The notes beneath the pieces were generated by a model. That model saw only the letters and a program-made list of their open reading frames with translations, was not told where the DNA came from and did no database searches. A program made the position numbers and the translations under genes. Positions 53,262 to 60,856 of a stretch of DNA of 64,000 nt are shown here, in pieces. Within the stretch, counting starts at the first letter, position 1. The number at the start of each line of letters is the position of its first letter. The stretch spans positions 1 through 64,000 of the forward strand of contig CAYJIL010000001.1 of NCBI GenBank assembly GCA_964370235.1. The letters are read 5' to 3'. The DNA is from CAYJIL01 sp964370235. GTDB taxonomy: Bacteria; Bacteroidota; Bacteroidia; Bacteroidales; Rikenellaceae.

Positions 53262-54059
53262 ATGAAACCACTTTTTATTACTTGGGATATAGATCCTACT
53301 TTAATATCTATCGGCAGCTTCGAGATCATGTACTATGGTCTATTTTGGGTTGTAGCATTTATGGCTGCAATGGAGGTCTTTAAGCGTATGCTAAAGCACG
53401 AAGGTCGTGATGTTAAGCTGGTTGACTCGGCATTTATCTACTGTTTTATCGCCACAATTGTGGGTGCTAGACTAGGGCATTGCTTGTTTTATGAGCCCGA
53501 ATACTATTTGTTAAACCCTGTCGAAATTCTAAATATTAGAGGTGGTGGACTAGCTAGCCACGGAGCATCGTTTGGTCTACTTGTGGGGCTTTATATGTTT
53601 GCCAAGAAAAACAAACTCACATATATTTGGACACTAGACCACATTACTGCGACTATTCCACTTGCAGGTGCGTTTGTTAGGATTGGTAATCTGTTTAACT
53701 CAGAGATTTATGGTACCGAAACATCGATGCCATGGGGTTTTATTTTTGTTCGCAATGGCGAAACAGTAGCAAAACACCCCACACAAATATATGAGGCATT
53801 GGTGTATGTGCTTTTGTTTGGGCTACTTATGTGGCTATACTACAAAAAAGATGCAGCCAAACGCCCGGGATTAATGTTTGCGGTATTCCTAATTTTCTTG
53901 TTTGGTTCGAGAATTATTATCGAGATTATAAAAATGCCACAGGTCTCTTTTGAGGAGGGAATGGCACTAAATATGGGACAAATCTTGAGTATACCATTTG
54001 TTTTGGGTGGATTTATTCTACTATACTACTCGCTTACTGGCAGAACAGAGAAAAAATAA
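53262..54059 (+). CDS. lgt: Prolipoprotein diacylglyceryl transferase
   Basis: 265 residues, about seven membrane segments. Lgt adds diacylglycerol to the lipobox cysteine of prolipoproteins, the first step for the many lipoproteins seen here. Blocks: WDIDPTLISIGSFEIMYYGL, GARLGHCLFYEPEYY, GGLASHGASFGLLVG (signature His-Gly region), VRIGNLFNSEIYG, HPTQIYEALVY. ATG 53262 is chosen; a longer in-frame start at 53193 overlaps the thiF-like gene. Confidence 0.95.
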   Translation: MKPLFITWDIDPTLISIGSFEIMYYGLFWVVAFMAAMEVFKRMLKHEGRDVKLVDSAFIYCFIATIVGARLGHCLFYEPEYYLLNPVEILNIRGGGLASHGASFGLLVGLYMFAKKNKLTYIWTLDHITATIPLAGAFVRIGNLFNSEIYGTETSMPWGFIFVRNGETVAKHPTQIYEALVYVLLFGLLMWLYYKKDAAKRPGLMFAVFLIFLFGSRIIIEIIKMPQVSFEEGMALNMGQILSIPFVLGGFILLYYSLTGRTEKK

Positions 54060-54065
54060 TCTATT

Positions 54066-55022
54066 ATGGAGAACATCACTGTTTCAAAGGTAATTAACGA
54101 CCTAGTGCGCTCGGGGAGATATATTTTCTTGCCCGAGATTGGTACGCTGTACCTAGATGGCGAGGTTGTTATATACCGAGGAGATGGCTCGGGTGAGAAT
54201 ATCATAGATATACTAACCGCAGATTACAAAGAGCCACAGAGGCTATATGAGAATTGGTTGACACGCAATCGCACAGTATCTACATATCGTCAGAGCGTAG
54301 ACATTGAGCCACTAGGTAGGCTTGTGCTAACACAAGCGTGTGCAATATTCATGACCACAGTTGGCAAAGATGGCATTGCTCTAAACGACGATGCCCAAGC
54401 TGCCATCGAGGCCGCTCTAGCGGCAGCAGCAGCTAGCGAGGGAGAACACACGCTCGAAGGCATTATGGCACACGAGCGAGAACAAGAGGCTCTACAACAA
54501 GCTGCACAGCAACAAGAGGCAGACAAAATGGCTCTCGAAAACGAAGATGATTACATAGACGATAGCGACCTTGTCGAGCGATCGAGAAATTGGCGCACAA
54601 TTGCCATAGTTCTAGCACTAGTACTTGCGGTTGTATCTATCGTGTCGGGCTATTTGTTTGGCACCCTAAAGAACACTCCACACAAGGTGCGTGTAATTAG
54701 AGATACCGTAGTAATAGAGAGTACTACTCCCGACACTATACCTGCTATGAAACTAGTACCAGCAAAAAAAATTGGTAGCTACCATGTTATAGCTGGTGCA
54801 TACCGAGAGAAGCAGCGTGCACAAAAAGTTCAACAACAAGAGATACAGCGAGGATATGAGGCAATTATGTTTTATAGCCCTAGCAAAAACTTGTATATGG
54901 TTTCGATTTCGAGTGGCGATAGCCGTGACTCGATGCAGCAAGTACTTAACGCAACACCTGTGCCTGCCGATAGCGACCCATACTGGATATTTGAGCAGAG
55001 TGATATAGAGGTAATAGAGTAA
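54066..55022 (+). CDS. HU-domain and SPOR-domain membrane protein
   Basis: 318 residues. The N-terminus (1-100) resembles the HU/CCDC81-like domain of Bacteroidetes SPOR proteins: TVSKVINDLVRSGRYIFLPEIGTLYLDGE. An Ala/Gln/Glu-rich coiled linker (110-165) precedes a single membrane segment (IAIVLALVLAVVSIVSGYLFG, about 178-198), then a periplasmic C-terminal SPOR domain (SYHVIAGAYREKQRAQK, NLYMVSISSGDSRDSMQQVL). It is topologically a bitopic division-site protein: cytoplasmic HU-like head, peptidoglycan-binding tail. Between lgt and the carbamoyltransferase gene. Confidence 0.87.
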   Translation: MENITVSKVINDLVRSGRYIFLPEIGTLYLDGEVVIYRGDGSGENIIDILTADYKEPQRLYENWLTRNRTVSTYRQSVDIEPLGRLVLTQACAIFMTTVGKDGIALNDDAQAAIEAALAAAAASEGEHTLEGIMAHEREQEALQQAAQQQEADKMALENEDDYIDDSDLVERSRNWRTIAIVLALVLAVVSIVSGYLFGTLKNTPHKVRVIRDTVVIESTTPDTIPAMKLVPAKKIGSYHVIAGAYREKQRAQKVQQQEIQRGYEAIMFYSPSKNLYMVSISSGDSRDSMQQVLNATPVPADSDPYWIFEQSDIEVIE

Positions 55023-55044
55023 GTAAAATATAAAAACTAAATAT

Positions 55045-56007
55045 ATGCGTAACTATCTATCAGTAGATGATATCGGCGATATCAAGAGTGCTGTTAAAGA
55101 GGCACTAGAGGTTAAGAATAACAGATTTGGGTATAAAGAGCTAGGCGAGAACAAGACTGTTCTTTTAATATTCTTTAACTCTAGCCTTCGCACTAGGCTA
55201 AGCACACAAAAGGCTGCTACAAACCTAGGCATGAATGTTATTGTGCTAGATATTAACCAAGGGGCATGGAAGTTAGAGACCGAGCGAGGTGTTGTCATGG
55301 ATTCGGACAAGAGCGAGCATCTACTAGAGGCTATACCAGTTATGGCTAGCTATTGCGATATTATAGGTATTCGTGCCTTTGCACGCTTTGAGAACAAAGA
55401 GGCAGACTACTCAGAGGAGATTATCTCACAATTTGTGCAGCATGCCAATCGCCCAATCTTCTCGATGGAGGGGGCAACCGGTCATCCGCTACAAGGCTTT
55501 GCCGATGTAATTACAATCGAAGAGCACAAAAAGAGCGAGCGACCAAAAGTTGTGCTTACTTGGGCTCCTCACCCACGTGCTCTGCCACAAGCTGTTCCAA
55601 ACTCTTTTGCACAATGGGCAGTGGCTGCAGGTTACGAAGTTGTGGTTACACACCCAAAAGGTTACGAGCTAGATACTAAATTTACCAATGGTGCCGTTAT
55701 AGAGTACGACCAGGACAAAGCGTTCGAGGGAGCCGACTTTATTTATGCAAAAAACTGGGCTGCTTACCAAGACGAAAACTATGGTAAAATACTTTGTCAA
55801 GATATGAGTTGGACAGTTACAAGCGATAAAATGGCACTAACTAACGAGGCATATTTTATGCACTGTCTACCTGTTCGCCGCAACATGATTGTTACCGACG
55901 AAGTTATCGAAAGCCCACAGAGCCTTGTAATTAAAGAGGCTGCAAATCGTGAAATTTCGGCACAAGTGGTTCTAAAGCGCATGCTTGAGTCGCTAAGAGA
56001 GGAATAA
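55045..56007 (+). CDS. argF': N-succinylornithine (or N-acetylornithine) carbamoyltransferase
   Basis: 320 residues. Arginine-synthesis transcarbamylase acting on an acylated ornithine. Blocks: FFNSSLRTRLSTQKAA (carbamoyl-phosphate site), VLDINQGAWKLETERGV, TWAPHPRALPQAVPNSF, FIYAKNWAAY, MHCLPVRRNMIVTDEVI. The residue that sets acyl preference is Pro90 in the Bacteroides fragilis succinyl enzyme and Glu in Xanthomonas acetyl enzymes; here it is Ser90 in MDSDKSEHLLEA. A small residue rather than Glu favours the succinyl substrate. No other arg gene is adjacent. Confidence 0.92.
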   Translation: MRNYLSVDDIGDIKSAVKEALEVKNNRFGYKELGENKTVLLIFFNSSLRTRLSTQKAATNLGMNVIVLDINQGAWKLETERGVVMDSDKSEHLLEAIPVMASYCDIIGIRAFARFENKEADYSEEIISQFVQHANRPIFSMEGATGHPLQGFADVITIEEHKKSERPKVVLTWAPHPRALPQAVPNSFAQWAVAAGYEVVVTHPKGYELDTKFTNGAVIEYDQDKAFEGADFIYAKNWAAYQDENYGKILCQDMSWTVTSDKMALTNEAYFMHCLPVRRNMIVTDEVIESPQSLVIKEAANREISAQVVLKRMLESLREE

Positions 56008-56029
56008 AAGTAAAATAATTTAGAATATA

Positions 56030-57322
56030 ATGTTTAAAAAAGTTTTTAACACAACTATTTCGAGAGTTTTTATTGCCCTTGCAGTGGCACTTGTTGCAAT
56101 TTCATGTAATAAGGATGATGAAACATCTATTACACTAGGTATCTCGCCACAGAGCATGGAGGAGCTTCCTCATACCGAGGATAGTCGCATGATTTATATC
56201 ACTAGCCAAGAGTGGGACTGGGAGCTAGAGGTGCGTGAAGGTAGTGACTGGCTATCGGCTAGCCAAACTAGCGGTAGTGCAGATATATCATACGATGTTA
56301 ATATCTACTTTAGCGAGAACCCAGACACATCGTCTCGTAGTGCAATTATCTTTGCTTGGAATAAAATAGACCCTACGGTGTATGATAGTATTCCAATCAC
56401 TCAGCTTGGGCAGCCGCTTGATATGATATTTGAGACTATTCAAGATAGTTATAACAAGAATGGCGGTAGCTTCGACATCGATATTTTGAGTAACGTAGAC
56501 TGGGAGCTAGTGAGCATTAGCGACTGGATGACACTTACAAAAACTTCGGAGGCAACACCTAGTAGTAAGCCTAATTTCGATAAGTTCGACTATAACTTCA
56601 CAATTCAGCCAAACCCTAGCGTTAGCCTACGCCAAGGCTCGATAGTGTTTAAGGATAAGAATCCCGAGAATAGCGATTGGACTTATGAAGTGCTAATTAC
56701 GCAATATGGTAGTGGATCTTTACAAACCGACACAGATCTTTTGAAGGATATTTTCAACACAATGGGTGGCGATAGCTGGACAAAGAAATGGGATATAACT
56801 CAGCCTATCGAAAACTGGCAAGGTGTAAAAACCGAACTGAGTGCCGATGGTAATATGAGGGTAGTAGAGCTAGACCTATCGGGGTGCAACCTTGTGGGTG
56901 AGCTACCAGAGAATATTGGCGATCTTTCGTTTATTAAGATACTCGATCTATCAGATAACGAGATTAGTGGAACAATTCCACAATCAATTACATCTCTTAA
57001 TAATAGTGTTAGCCTGTCGCTAAATCACAACAAGCTAACGGGCGAAATTCCAGCACAAATTGGAGAACTTCGCAAGCTATGGCGACTACACTTGAACAAC
57101 AACCAGCTAACAGGCAATATTCCTGTGCTAACTACACTAGAGGTTATTCAGGTACTTACGCTTAACGATAATATGCTTACGGGAGACTTTCCAGCAGGTA
57201 TCGAGGAGCTAATCAACCTAGAGTATTTTTATGTACAAAATAACAAGCTAAGCGGTGCTAGACCCGATAGCTATGAAGATAGCCAATATTGGACACAGTG
57301 GCAGCTTGCTCCACAAAACTAG
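56030..57322 (+). CDS. BACON-like / leucine-rich-repeat lipoprotein
   Basis: 430 residues. Lipobox VALVAISC (Cys26). Two BACON-like beta domains (about 35-240) carry the repeated pattern of Trp-x-Leu strands (WDWELEVREGSDWLSAS; NVDWELVSISDWMTLT). Then come LRRs (about 280-415) of the plant-like type: VVELDLSGCNLVGELPENIG, IKILDLSDNEISGTIPQSI, LNHNKLTGEIPAQIGELRKL. BACON-LRR proteins sit on the cell surface and may bind glycans or proteins. It is the last gene of the long run and stands before a 17-bp terminator. Substrate unknown. Confidence 0.85.
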   Translation: MFKKVFNTTISRVFIALAVALVAISCNKDDETSITLGISPQSMEELPHTEDSRMIYITSQEWDWELEVREGSDWLSASQTSGSADISYDVNIYFSENPDTSSRSAIIFAWNKIDPTVYDSIPITQLGQPLDMIFETIQDSYNKNGGSFDIDILSNVDWELVSISDWMTLTKTSEATPSSKPNFDKFDYNFTIQPNPSVSLRQGSIVFKDKNPENSDWTYEVLITQYGSGSLQTDTDLLKDIFNTMGGDSWTKKWDITQPIENWQGVKTELSADGNMRVVELDLSGCNLVGELPENIGDLSFIKILDLSDNEISGTIPQSITSLNNSVSLSLNHNKLTGEIPAQIGELRKLWRLHLNNNQLTGNIPVLTTLEVIQVLTLNDNMLTGDFPAGIEELINLEYFYVQNNKLSGARPDSYEDSQYWTQWQLAPQN

Positions 57323-57343
57323 CCTGTTAGGCTCATACATCGC

Positions 57344-57380
57344 ACAAAAGGCGTTTGCTATTTTAGCAAACGCCTTTTGT
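57344..57380 (+). terminator. Terminator closing the 20-gene run
   Basis: ACAAAAGGCGTTTGCTA (57344-57360) pairs perfectly with TAGCAAACGCCTTTTGT (57364-57380), 3-nt loop, 17-bp stem. Its right arm overlaps the -33 box of the next promoter. Confidence 0.9.
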
Positions 57381-57404
57381 TTTGAGTGTAAATTACTATA
57401 TTTG
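57376..57404 (+). promoter_or_regulatory. Promoter of the M48 protease gene
   Basis: TTTG (57376-57379), 17 nt, then TATATTTG (57397-57404); 25 nt before the ATG at 57430. It supports that start over an in-frame one at 57382. Confidence 0.6.
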
Positions 57405-57429
57405 CGCCTTAATTATCAAAAAAAATAAA

Positions 57430-58224
57430 ATGGGAAACAAGATCTACAAATTATTCATGGTTGCTGTATTTGTTATGGCAGCTGCGCCAGCATTTGGACA
57501 ATTTAACCTATCACGCTCTTTGAAAGGTGCGACTAAGGTTGTGCAAGCGGCTACACTTACAGACAAGCAAATGGCCGAGTATGTAAAGGAGTATATCGAC
57601 TGGATGGATGAAAACAATAAAGTATGTGATGCAGACGATCCATACACTGTGCGATTGAACAAACTTACCGAAGGTATAACTAGCGTAGATGGTATTCCTC
57701 TTAACTTTAAAGTATATTATGTAACCGACGTTAATGCTTTTGCTTGCCCAGATGGTAGTATTAGAGTATTTTCGTCGTTGATGGATATTGTAAGCGATGA
57801 CGAGCTTTTGGGTATTATTGGCCACGAGATAGGACACATTGCAAACCGTGATTCAAAGGATGCTTACCGTTCGGCACTACTTACATCGGCTCTAAAAGAT
57901 GGCGTTGCATCGACAGGTGACAGGGCAGCGGCTCTATCGGATTCGCAGTTAGGCAGCCTTGGCGAGGCATTAATGAGTGCATCATACTCAAAAAAGCAGG
58001 AGCACGAGGCAGACGCTTATGCCTATGACTTTTTGAAGGCAGCAGATCGCAACCCATGGGCTATGGCACTATCGTTTGAGCGTCTAAAGAAACTAGCCGA
58101 AGAGGCAGGTGCAAGCGATGCTAGCAAAATGAGCCAGCTATTCTCTACTCACCCCGACCTAGATGTTCGCATTGAGAATATGTCTGAGCGTGCACAAAGC
58201 GAAGGATTTGTTAGACCAGAGTAA
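57430..58224 (+). CDS. Periplasmic M48-family metallopeptidase
   Basis: 264 residues. Signal peptide MGNKIYKLFMVAVFVMAAAPAFG. Zinc site His132-Glu133-x-x-His136 in IIGHEIGHIANR, with the third ligand in the EHEADAYAYDF block (Glu193). LoiP/BepA-like group without TPRs, thought to degrade or help assemble outer-membrane proteins. Single-domain and normal length. It has its own promoter and a strong terminator shared with ubiA. Confidence 0.92.
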   Translation: MGNKIYKLFMVAVFVMAAAPAFGQFNLSRSLKGATKVVQAATLTDKQMAEYVKEYIDWMDENNKVCDADDPYTVRLNKLTEGITSVDGIPLNFKVYYVTDVNAFACPDGSIRVFSSLMDIVSDDELLGIIGHEIGHIANRDSKDAYRSALLTSALKDGVASTGDRAAALSDSQLGSLGEALMSASYSKKQEHEADAYAYDFLKAADRNPWAMALSFERLKKLAEEAGASDASKMSQLFSTHPDLDVRIENMSERAQSEGFVRPE

Positions 58225-58241
58225 TAGACAACTAAAATATG

Positions 58242-58281
58242 AAACACCCCGAAAGTAAAGCGTTTTACTTTCGGGGTGTTT
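58242..58281. terminator. Bidirectional terminator between the M48 gene and ubiA
   Basis: AAACACCCCGAAAGTAAA (58242-58259) pairs with TTTACTTTCGGGGTGTTT (58264-58281): an 18-bp perfect stem with a 4-nt loop. Confidence 0.9.
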
Positions 58282-58301
58282 TGTTTTGGGGCGCTTGGAT
58301 A

Positions 58302-59156
58302 CTAAAAGAAAATTGCCAATATAGTAAACAGACCATACACAAGGCTACCAACACCGTTCATTGTGGCAAAGGCTAGGTTAACTTTTGAGATGTCGGATGG
58401 TTTAACAACCACATGCTCAAACACCAATATTAGCGAAAAGATAGCTCCACCAACGATATACCATATATTTGGCAAGAACACCACACCTATATATATAATT
58501 ATTGCAATTACAGCCAAGTGTAGCAGTGCACTCACTAGCAGAGCACCTTTGCGACCTAGCAAAACGGGAATAGAGTTTAGCCCTCGTTTGCGGTCAAACT
58601 CTTCGTCTTGTAGCGCATACAAAATATCAAAACCGCCACACCACAGAGCCACAAGCGCAGCAATTAGGATTACGAATGGGTGAAATTCGCCCATGAGAGC
58701 TATATAGGCACCCACTGGAGCTACTGCAAGCGCAACACCCAACACCAAATGACAGAGCCAAGTAAAACGTTTGGTGAGACTATAACCCAACACCAACACC
58801 AACGCAATGGGTGATAGCTTAAAGGCAAGCGGATTGAGCATCCATGCCGACCAAACAAACAACAACGAACACACAACAACAAAAATAGTTGCTGCACGAG
58901 GCGATATTTTGCCCGATGGAATCTCACGAACGGCAGTTCTAGCGTTTTGAGCATCGATGTCACGGTCGACTAAACGGTTAAATGCCATAGCAGCACTTCG
59001 AGCAAACACCATTGCAAGCACTACAAATAGTAGAGTCTTAGCAGGCAAAAATTTTGTTTGCTCAACACCATAAAAAAGCCCGACCATTGCAAATGGCATT
59101 GCAAAAATGGTGTGCGAAAATTTTATCATCGAAAAGTACTCTTTTACAGATCCCAT
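58302..59156 (-). CDS. ubiA: UbiA-family prenyltransferase (quinone biosynthesis)
   Basis: 284 residues, about eight to nine membrane segments. The two Asp-rich motifs are AFNRLVDRDIDAQN and ILYALQDEEFDRKRGLNSIP, which bind Mg-diphosphate of the prenyl donor. It resembles the 4-hydroxybenzoate polyprenyltransferase branch used in Bacteroidetes quinone synthesis. Bacteroidales generally use menaquinone, so this may be a UbiA paralogue acting in a menaquinone or futalosine-type route rather than making ubiquinone. ATG 59156 is chosen, 59 nt after the -7 box at 59223-59216. Divergent from nqr, its likely quinone user. Confidence 0.88.
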   Translation of the reverse strand: MGSVKEYFSMIKFSHTIFAMPFAMVGLFYGVEQTKFLPAKTLLFVVLAMVFARSAAMAFNRLVDRDIDAQNARTAVREIPSGKISPRAATIFVVVCSLLFVWSAWMLNPLAFKLSPIALVLVLGYSLTKRFTWLCHLVLGVALAVAPVGAYIALMGEFHPFVILIAALVALWCGGFDILYALQDEEFDRKRGLNSIPVLLGRKGALLVSALLHLAVIAIIIYIGVVFLPNIWYIVGGAIFSLILVFEHVVVKPSDISKVNLAFATMNGVGSLVYGLFTILAIFF

Positions 59157-59215
59157 ATATTTTAATTTAAAATTAAATGAAAAATTGAGCCAAAAAACAA
59201 CTGTGGCTCTGGTTG

Positions 59216-59223
59216 CAAATTTA
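59216..59223 (-). promoter_or_regulatory. -7 box of ubiA
   Basis: The minus strand reads TAAATTTG (TAnnTTTG). An in-frame start further upstream at 59267 would precede it. Confidence 0.45.
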
Positions 59224-59285
59224 ACGACAATAAAATAATAATGAAAAAAATGTTGTAATGTTATCAAAATAACAAAAAGATACCC

Positions 59286-59293
59286 TATATTTG
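59286..59293 (+). promoter_or_regulatory. -7 box of the nqr operon
   Basis: TATATTTG matches TAnnTTTG. The predicted start near 59299 gives a leader of about 165 nt. Confidence 0.55.
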
Positions 59294-59299
59294 CACTTT

Positions 59300-59463
59300 G
59301 GTAGTTAGGTAGTTATATAGTCTAACCTGCTAATAGGTAGTGGCTAAGGTGTGGGCTTGTGTGTTTGTGGTTAATTTTGGCAAGGCAATAAATTGCATAC
59401 TACTACCTAAAATGGTTATACAACAGCAAAGAAATAGAACAAAATATTCTAAATAATATAAAT
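59300..59463 (+). promoter_or_regulatory. Structured 5' leader of the nqr operon
   Basis: One segment, ACTACCTAA (59402-59410), can pair with either TTAGGTAGT at 59305-59313 (9 bp) or TAGGTAGTGG at 59334-59343 (10 bp with one G-T, using 59400-59409). The two upstream copies compete, as in riboregulators. A small GCAA/TTGC hairpin lies at 59385-59396. No T run directly follows, so translation or message stability would be the target. No named riboswitch class was recognised. Confidence 0.4.
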
Positions 59464-60813
59464 ATGTCTAAAGTATTTAATTTAAAGAGGGGTTTAGACA
59501 TCTCACTAGTTGGTCAGGCAAACCAAAGTGTATCTGCGGCAGCAACATCTGCTAAATATGCTGTTAAGCCAACCGATTTTGAGGGCATAACTCCAAAGAT
59601 GCTGGTAAAGGCTGGAGACAAGGTGAAAGCCGGTACACCACTCTTCTTTGACAAGTATCGTCCATGGCTACAATTCACTGCACCTGTTTCGGGTACAGTA
59701 GAGGATGTTGTTCGTGGCGAGAAAAGAAGAATCCTTGAGGTTACAATTACTCCAGATGCTACACTAGAGTATGAGTCGTTTGAGGCTCCTAAATCTCTTA
59801 CTAAAGAGAGCGTTACCGAGCTACTTGTAGCATCGGGACTATGGGCTACAATCATTCAGCGTCCTTATGGCGTTATCGCTTCTAAAGATGATAGCCCAAA
59901 AGGTATCTTCATCTCTATGTTTGACTCTGCGCCACTTGCAGGCGACATTAACTTTATGCTAAAGGATGAGAAAGACGCATTTGCAGCAGGTATCAAAGCT
60001 CTTAAGGCACTTTGCCCAAAGATCTACCTAGGTACAAATGGTGCTAGCTCTGCTTTGGTTGATGCAGTTAAGGGCGATGTTGTGGTTAATACCTTTACGG
60101 GTAAGCACCCAGCAGGTAACGTAGGTATCCAAATCCACCACACAGATGCTATGTGCAAAGGTGAGGTTGCTTGGACTCTAACTCCACAAAACGTTGTATT
60201 TATCGGTCGCCTACTTCTTACGGGCAAGCTAGATATGACAAAAATCGTAGCAGTATGTGGTTCTGAGGTTAACGAGCCATCTTACAAAAAGGTAATTGCA
60301 GGTGCTACTGTTAAGTCTCTTACAGAGGGTAACATTAAGGCTCAAGAGGCTGGTTATTCGGTAAGATATATTAGCGGTAATGTGCTTACTGGTAGAAAAG
60401 TAGCAGCAGACTGTACTATATCTTTCTACGACACAGCAATTACAGTTATTCCAGAGGGTGACCACTACGAGTTCCTAGGTTGGATCGCTCCACGTTTTAA
60501 CAAGTTCTCGGTTTCTCGCAGCTACTTTAGCTGGTTGTCACCATCAAAAAAGTATAAGCTAGATACAAACCTTAACGGTGGCGAGCGTGCCCTAGTTATG
60601 ACGGGTGAGTATGAGAGCGTACTTCCTATGGACATTTATCCTGTCTACCTTGTCAAAGCAATCCTTGCTGGCGACATCGACAAGATGGAGAACCTAGGTA
60701 TCTATGAGGTGATTGAGGAGGATCTAGCACTTTGTGAATTTATCTGTACTTCTAAAATCGAGGTTCAGTCAATTCTTCGTGATGGTATCCGCCAAATGAT
60801 AAAAGAGGTATAA
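59464..60813 (+). CDS. nqrA: Na+-translocating NADH:quinone reductase subunit A
   Basis: 449 residues. NqrA is the cytoplasmic-side subunit that contacts quinone in the six-subunit Na+ pump. The start KVFNLKRGLDISLVGQ is family-typical; the barrel-sandwich half has KPTDFEGITPKMLVKAGDKV and FTAPVSGTVEDVVRGEKR; later blocks are NTFTGKHPAGNVGIQIHH and GWIAPRFNKFSVSRSYFSW. First gene of nqrABCDE. GGT/GTT/CTT-rich codons suggest strong expression. Confidence 0.96.
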   Translation: MSKVFNLKRGLDISLVGQANQSVSAAATSAKYAVKPTDFEGITPKMLVKAGDKVKAGTPLFFDKYRPWLQFTAPVSGTVEDVVRGEKRRILEVTITPDATLEYESFEAPKSLTKESVTELLVASGLWATIIQRPYGVIASKDDSPKGIFISMFDSAPLAGDINFMLKDEKDAFAAGIKALKALCPKIYLGTNGASSALVDAVKGDVVVNTFTGKHPAGNVGIQIHHTDAMCKGEVAWTLTPQNVVFIGRLLLTGKLDMTKIVAVCGSEVNEPSYKKVIAGATVKSLTEGNIKAQEAGYSVRYISGNVLTGRKVAADCTISFYDTAITVIPEGDHYEFLGWIAPRFNKFSVSRSYFSWLSPSKKYKLDTNLNGGERALVMTGEYESVLPMDIYPVYLVKAILAGDIDKMENLGIYEVIEEDLALCEFICTSKIEVQSILRDGIRQMIKEV

Positions 60814-60856
60814 CGATATTTCGTAGGAATTAATTATCTGGTTAACATACTATAAG

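Noticed and set aside
59157..59267. An N-terminal extension of the UbiA-like protein
   Set aside because: The -7 box at 59223-59216 lies inside it and the extension has no family similarity.
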